From positions 10,230,614 through 10,294,613 of the forward strand of contig NC_089273.1 in the NCBI RefSeq assembly GCF_963678975.1: 64,000 nucleotides of DNA, in the 5' to 3' direction. A program made the position numbers and the translations under genes. Positions 57,810-64,000 of the stretch are shown piece after piece. Numbering within the stretch: position 1 is the first letter of the stretch; the number at the start of each line of letters is the position of its first letter. Under the pieces are notes generated by a model that was given only the letters and a program-made list of their open reading frames with translations, had not been told where the DNA came from and ran no database searches. The DNA comes from Dysidea avara. Its lineage: Eukaryota > Porifera > Demospongiae > Dictyoceratida > Dysideidae.

Positions 57810-60800
57810 TTTAATTAATGCATTGTAAATGGGTGGGCGATGGAACAAACTACTCCAACAATTCGCCTGAATTTTTGTGTGGTAGTTACTCATTATACAA
57901 AGGTTACATTCCCACTGGTTTCGAGGTGGAATCTTTTAGTGAGACTGAGATTTCGCCATGCGGATTTTAAAAGATTGCATAATCGATCTCTCATGTAAAT
58001 GACTCACAGTAGTGGTTGCGTGATTATTATTGTGGGCACGTGCTTTGTGCTTCTTGGCCTCATGACTCACTACCATGAGTCTTGATATGTATTATATATA
58101 TAATTTGTACATTTAGTGATGAAATCAGAATTAGTTTAAGTATTTAAAATCTGCTTCATCTTTTTCTTCATCCTGTGGTAGAGAAAAAAAGATAGGTTAA
58201 GAAGCCCCAAAGCCGGCCATAGGCTAGCTTTGGGGTATACAAATACAAAAAGAAGTGAAATCTAATCCAAAACAGCCAAGCTGTAAAAAAAGAGTGTGGC
58301 TCTCAAAAAGGCTATGGTGAAAAAAGATGTGAAATCCAAGGTGGTAGCCAAGAAATTGCTGTGATGGTAGGTTAATGGTAAAAATTTTAATAACGACAAT
58401 TCAGGTGAATTTGGTGCCGCTTGGTCTTGGCAGAAAATTCACCTGAGTTATTAAAATCTTTACCATTAACCTACCATCACAGCCATTTCTTGGCTGCCAC
58501 CTTGGATTTCACATCTGTTTTCACCATAGCCTTTTTGAGGGCTGCACTCTTTTTTTACAGCTTGGCTGTTTTGGATTAGATTACATATAAACTGACAGAA
58601 GGTCTATAGATATGCGTGTGTTTTATTATAGCCTAGACTGTTGTTTCTGTTTTATTTTTTTTATTCAGCAGCATTCATCTTTCTAGGTTGCAATAAACAG
58701 TTGTAAATTGTAGTGAGAAGTTTCTACCTAATGTAATCCATGAGAGTTAGTATTCTGGGGGAGTATAGCATTGACTTTATACTATGATATCTCTGCTTTC
58801 GATCAACACACTGTAGCTTTAGAGTTCATACTCCCACTGTTGTACTATCAATAAACACTGAGTAAACCTTGCCACCAATCTTAGAATGATAATACCTGGC
58901 CCCGATTCCCCTAGTAAGCTTCATATTTTACAGAGTGTGTTTCGCGGACACTTCTACCAGTGTGCTCCCCCTTAGCATAATCCTAGGTCTGCCCTTGATG
59001 AATGTAATAAGGAGAATGACAGTCTGCTATGAAAAAAGGAGATCACAACATTGTATTGTTGGCTCTGCTTTGTGGCAAGGAATGAAGCTAGGTTTTTTTG
59101 TACATAAGTGATTTCTGTAGGTCTGCTAGAACTCAGAGGTGTGAATACTTCCCTGTCTCTGCATGTTGCTCATAAGTCCTTAGCCTTTCTTGCTCCCTTT
59201 TTCACTGCATACAAAGGCGAAATTCGTGAAGAAAAATCGATTGCATAAGATTGCTTCGACGTGCAAGGCCGGCTCTGGAGGGGGTGAGTAGGCCATGACC
59301 CACCCAACATTTTCACAACTACAGTCAACTTGACTAGTAGCTATTATGAATATCATAGTAGTCAGTACAAGAAGCCATACAATTACGCGTGCAAGTCTGC
59401 TGCTTCTTTTAGTAAAACTCACTCGAAAACTTCTTGTAAACTATAGCAGCATAAAACACTAGTCTGTACTGCATGAAATAGGTTAGAGGGCTTGGATACC
59501 GTGCTACAACAGTCTAAACCAGTCTCTCAAACACGGAATATTATGGAAAAGTTTTGGCAGGAGAATGAATCAAAATATTTGTGGGTACCTTGTGTATGTG
59601 GTGTAATTGAGGCCACACCACTGATACAGTAACAGTACTGTGGTCATTATTCATCTAGCAACTGGCCAATAAGCTTAGATTGAATGCTTTCACGTGCAGC
59701 TGTTATCAAATGAATTCAGTGTAATTATTGATAAATTTATCTAAGGATAATTACGTCCAACTAAAATTAGGATAAATATGCTTCTGGATGGTATTTCCTA
59801 GGTGATAATTTAAAATTTTTCCTGAGGGAGCATACCCCCAGACCTCCCTAGCAGGAGCATACTATACATGCTGAGTGTGCTTTGCACACTATCTATCACC
59901 CCCCACGCAAGGCCGGAGGAGACAGTCCGGTTGGTCAGGCTTGAGCCAGATCAATAATCTGGAGCTGAACCATCTAAATGACCAGCTCGAACTGTGTTAC
60001 TCTCATGCAATCTTTGGATGATCATATCTACTCGTAGCTACGTACATTTTACAGATGTTATTGAAAATGCATGACACGAGTAGTTATCTAGTTTCTCAGC
60101 CTAACAACTACATGTATAGTACTTCTAATTACCTTACAGTATAGCATAGCATTCATATCATTTTGTACAGAAATGATTGTGGGTTCTATGTACAGTATCA
60201 CGTGTGCTGACAGTTGGCATTTATCACTTGTAAGATAGGTGCCTTCTTTGATTCTAAACCAGCACACTTATATCACAATTCAATCTTCATAAAATAATCA
60301 TTAGCATTTCTTGGCTTGTCTCTCTTGGCTTATTTTACTGGACGAAGGGCTGCCGGGCAGTGACAAACCAGGTGACTCGTTGCACAGCAAGAAGCTGTAC
60401 ACCCATGCATTACATGGCGGCCATCTGGATGAGATTTTGAGGAGAAATCACTCCTCTTCAACTACCCACTCGTCCTGTCGAGATACTGAGCAAACTTTCA
60501 GTCTCACCCACATCGCGCCATTTTCGAATACTGATTGGTCTCGTGACTGTCCACCAGTATAATTTACGTGATGATCCATTCACTTCATTGCATACAAACC
60601 AGTATAGCAGTATACTGCATTTTTGTAGCTGTGTAGCCTTTTATTGTAGCTGTGTGAATTCACTGCATACAGCTATAAACTGTCTAGTCGATTAATTCAT
60701 ATAGACTAGCTATAAGGGGGCCATGCTGCATGGGTTCCCTGTGAAATTTGGGGGGAAAGTTGCAAGTTGCTAGCTAGTTTTACTTTATAATTTAGCATCA

Positions 60801-61490
60801 ATTTTAAATTTTAAGGCATTTTCAAGCCTTTAAATTGCAAAAATCCTTCATGAGCTCCTGGGGGTTGCACCCACAGACCCCCCTTGAACTTCTAATGGCT
60901 ATAACTAAATGAACACTAGCCATACAGCAAGTTTCATGCTGTGTCTCCTGTATGTCAGGTCTACAATTACTACCTATTATACATAGCATAGAAAATCTGA
61001 AGAACAACAGATAGGCTTGAGCATATTTATATAGCTAGCTAGCAGTGAAATATCACTAAAGTTGCATATCTGAGTGTCTAATTTTCAAAAATTTCCTGTG
61101 GGGGCATGCCCCCAGACCCCCCCTAGAATGCTTGTGCTTCACACTTCGCAGAGTGTGCTTTGCACATGGTGCAGCAACTCCTCTCTCATTGGCAAGTATA
61201 TAGTAACAATCTCAACATTATAGCCAATGGCCTGACCAACTCAATTTTCCCTCCCCTGGGCCTGCCACGGATGGCCCACCCAACCCAGTTTGGCCACAGC
61301 CAGCCCTGACACAAATGCTCATACCTTCTGTATCCTTGGGTCTACTTCAACTAAACAAAGATTTTCCAACTCCTCTTGAGCAGGTGAATAAGATGATATC
61401 CAAGGGTTTATTGTTAGTCCCTTCTTTCACTAAGAAAGAGGCATTCAAAAATTTACGGATTTTTTTGCAATAATATTATACACAGGTACG
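57810..61490. other. 3' flank without recognised genes
   Basis: Apart from the foldback at 58261 and an inverted dispersed-repeat hairpin near 58060-58088, I see only remnants: GGGGGCATGCCCCCAGACCCC-like palindromic blocks near 59830, 60850 and 61100, and a GGCCGGCTCTGGAGGGGG hAT-like piece at 59265. The ORF-like stretches at 59180-59422 (minus) and 60311-60562 (plus) are discussed in the findings. Confidence 0.45.
58261..58580. mobile_element. Foldback element, AGCCAAGCTGT family
   Basis: TCTAATCCAAAACAGCCAAG at the left and its complement CTTGGCTGTTTTGGATTAGA at the right; 320 bp with an almost complete stem. It is the best preserved copy of the family in this window. Confidence 0.85.
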
Positions 61491-61492
61491 TA

Positions 61493-62568
61493 CAGTGGAA
61501 CCCCACTTAACGGACACTCCTGAATGGCAGACAGCCTCTTTATAATGGACAATTAATAAAGTCCCAAATGCAATTTCCAATACCTGTGTGTATTAATACC
61601 CCCTCAATAGCGTACATCTCTCTATTCCGTAAACTGGACACTGCACGATTCCCAGATATGGCAAGCACTACAGTACAACACCTTGCTAATCGCGGACACA
61701 AGTAATGAAGGTTCATTGCCAGTTACAACAAAAGTGTGACTGTGTAACAAAGTGATGAAATTACGAGAAGCCATATAAATGCGTATACAAGTACTGTTAA
61801 TCTTCTTACCCAGGTCTTCTTAAAATAGTAACTGGTAGACATTAAGAATAAACTGCACTACAGGATAATCTACATAATCTTTATAACCAACCATCTTGAT
61901 AACTAATCAAAATACGGAGTAATCCAGACAAGTCTTTATTGAGCATGTATAAAATTTTTGTGGTGCCTAATTGTCTGGCTAGTGTAGTAGAGGCCACACA
62001 CCATAGGTAACCCATGCTCAATAACATCACTTCTGTTGCTATTCTGGTTCACATGGTACCATAAACCATCTTGTTCCACAACTTTGTTGTGCATTAAAAC
62101 TGATTATTTAAAAATTTTAGAAAACCGCTTATTATAAGGACACCTTCATATAAAGAACATATGTCATTTCCAGGGCCGCCCATGGGGGGGCAACTGGAGC
62201 ATTTTGCCCTGGGCCCCAGCCTGAAAGGGGCCCCGGGAGGCCCCATCAAGGGCCCCTTGAATACCTGTTGAAAAGATCGATATACTCTAATGGAGCAGTC
62301 AGATCTAGCATTCACAGTATTCTTCAGAGGAGCAGTGTAGCAAACCTATAAATAAGGAGATATGGTTGGTGAAGGGTAGCTATTGTCATTGTCAGCATGT
62401 AATGACCTTTTTTCTTGGTCTTTGACTTGCAGCTTGGGTGAATTGTGATTCAGAGTGGAAACCTCCTTGCCCCAGGGCCCCACTTAAACTCTTTGCTCTG
62501 GGCCTTTAATTTCTCTGGGCGGCCTTGGTCATTTCCCCAACGGTGTCCGTCTTAGAGGGCTTCCACTG
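61493..62568. mobile_element. pogo/Tigger-like non-autonomous element with nested hAT-like insertion
   Basis: CAGTGGAACCCCACTTAACG at the left and the complement CAGTGGAAGCCCTCTAAGAC at the right, flanked by TA on both sides (61491-61492, 62569-62570). Without the nested 62171-62527 element it is about 710 bp. No transposase frame is visible. Confidence 0.8.
62171..62527. mobile_element. hAT-like MITE, perfect 8-bp target duplication GTCATTTC
   Basis: CAGGGCCGCCCATGGGGGGG at the left and the complement CAAGGCCGCCCAGAG at the right. GTCATTTC is repeated at 62163-62170 and 62528-62535. It contains GGGCCCC-rich text and one copy of the dispersed motif (62280). Removing it restores the pogo-like host element. 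Confidence 0.88.
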
Positions 62569-62734
62569 TATTTCACCCAATGCATTCAATGCTTTATACT
62601 GTAAATTTAGGCTAGCGCGATTGCATCGGGTTTTCATTATAGTCTCGTGCCCTGCTATAAGTGCAAACACTGTTGCTTGAATTTTTTGGACACGGAAGTG
62701 TGATACATGCAAAATACTGAGTGTACAGTCAAAT

Positions 62735-63128
62735 GGACCTTATCCGCAATGATGTCAGACACCTAAAAATGGCCGCGATAGTTGTGAGACTTTCATAAAA
62801 TTTGTATGGGCAACTATGGGAGGAAAATTTTTGAATGATGATATCTCAGCCAAGATAGATAATATCGAACTCTAACCTGCAGGTATGGTTATAAGGTAAC
62901 AGAATGAATAACAGTCTAGTGTTACTTTGAAAACCACCCGAAAATTGCTTCTAAGTATTTATTGTAATGTCTTATAGCCATACCTGAGGGTTAGAGATCG
63001 ATATCTTCTTTCTTGGCTGAGATGATTGTTTTAAAAAATCTTCCTATAGTCGTCCATACAAATTATTACAAAAGTCCCACAACTACCGCCGCCATTTTAT
63101 GACTGTGACATCATTGCAGATAAGATCC
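62735..63128. mobile_element. 394-bp foldback element
   Basis: GGACCTTATCCGCAATGATG and the complement of CATCATTGCAGATAAGATCC are the ends. The arms match imperfectly through to the centre near 62940, including AAAATGG(C)CGCG/CGCCGCCATTTT and CTCAGCCAAGA/TCTTGGCTGAG. Confidence 0.8.
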
Positions 63129-63216
63129 AATGCGGAGTTATGCAATTGTTTTTAGAACAGTGGATAACCATTCAAAAGCACCTAACACTTAAAATAAGGC
63201 AATGGACTACATAATA

Positions 63217-63359
63217 GTTAGACACTAAGACCAAGGGAACTAAGCGATTTAGTAACCCTGATGGCCTTAGGCTGTAGTGTCCTGAGCACAGCGAGGGTGC
63301 TACTAAGGGCTTAAGGGGTTACTAAATCGCTTAGTTCCTGTTGGTCGCACTGTCTAACT
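63217..63359. mobile_element. 143-bp foldback MITE
   Basis: GTTAGACACTAAGACCAAGG then GAACTAAGCGATTTAGTAAC is mirrored by GTTACTAAATCGCTTAGTTC and GTCTAAC. A related single arm is at 63665-63705 (GTGACTAAGTGATTTAGTAA). Confidence 0.75.
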
Positions 63360-64000
63360 CATTTAGACTATGGTTTAAAGTACATACCTTTATAGCCAGA
63401 GCATGAGTGTGGGTTGAAAGAGTATTGAAGAGCAGTGGAACGGTTCCTTCCTGAAGTCCTTACAGCGCCCACAAAAAAAAAATTATTTGACCGGTAGCCA
63501 CAGTAATGGCTAGAGCTACAGTACATATGCCGCTTAGTCTACTATTTGTCCAGAATTATTTGTGTGACTCAGAGAAGAAGAGTATTACAGTATTATCAAC
63601 CACTGCAGTGTGCCTTTCATGTTATAATTATTTATCATGTACAAAATTGCTTGAGGGCGGGTTACTAAGTGACATGTCAGGTGACTAAGTGATTTAGTAA
63701 ACCTGTATATTATGAGCCATACCATAGTCTACAGAAAATCTGTTCTGGACACTTCTAGTGAAAAACCCTGTCACATTAGTTAGGGTTTCCAATGTAAAAA
63801 TTCGACATCTTCAAAATAATTAGCTAACTACTGTTTCATGTTGGACTAACTCTCACTTGAATACAGCCGCAGTGGCGATAAATTCCATTGCCTTCTTGGG
63901 GTAGAAATCGATCGAAATATCTGCAAAATCCGAGATTATGAGCTGTAACTCTTAGAAGCCATGATCCTTTATCACAATACTGGAGTTCAACCTTCCTCTG
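63360..64000. other. Terminal stretch, nothing recognised
   Basis: AT-rich sequence with the half-arm near 63665. No coding or RNA feature supported. Confidence 0.45.

Overview
The window looks like nuclear DNA from an animal, probably an early-branching one such as a sponge. The reasons are shuffled extracellular domains (EMI, EGF, sushi/CCP, FN3) on separate phase-1 exons, AT-rich introns packed with transposon debris, and no bacterial-style operons. The species cannot be fixed from the sequence alone.

One plus-strand gene dominates. I reconstruct nine exons between 286 and 57699: a signal-peptide exon (286-353), two EMI exons (8811-8936, 10357-10466), a single EGF exon (10548-10646), two sushi exons (15845-16033, 19709-19897), one giant exon of 17,778 bp (23795-41572), an FN3 exon (43077-43379) and a possible transmembrane/terminal exon (57506-57699) followed by AATAAA at 57801. 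All junction phases agree. The summed coding length is 6,351 codons. The giant exon encodes 156 consecutive calcium-binding-type EGF repeats, each exactly 38 residues (114 bp), with no indel or stop. Blocks of 10, 11, 19 and 21 repeats have themselves been duplicated; a 2,394-bp tandem block near 36.1-40.9 kb is almost identical between its copies. The first and last exons are the least certain parts of the model.

The rest is intronic or flanking DNA full of mobile elements. At 1.2-4.1 kb a Harbinger-like element (TTA target duplication) carries a nested Mutator-like foldback (9-bp target duplication). Three decayed non-LTR retrotransposon fragments lie at 4.1-4.9, 13.7-14.5 and 48.8-51.1 kb. 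A fourth retroelement (YADD reverse transcriptase, zinc knuckle, apparent restriction-like endonuclease) lies at 52.2-54.8 kb on the minus strand and is broken by two DNA-element insertions. A tRNA-derived SINE lies at 6.9-7.3 kb. Several non-autonomous hAT-like elements (8-bp target duplications) and pogo-like elements (TA) can be delimited to the base, some nested in others. At least five foldback elements share AGCCAAGCTGT-type termini, one a 636-bp near-perfect palindrome.

Two dispersed families recur through the introns and downstream DNA: a 20-bp motif (GATACTCTAATAGAACAGTC, on both strands) and a roughly 600-800-bp repeat that begins with a GACACAC/GTGTGTC hairpin and often ends in that motif. 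Apart from the giant gene and retroelement remnants I see no second convincing protein-coding gene.
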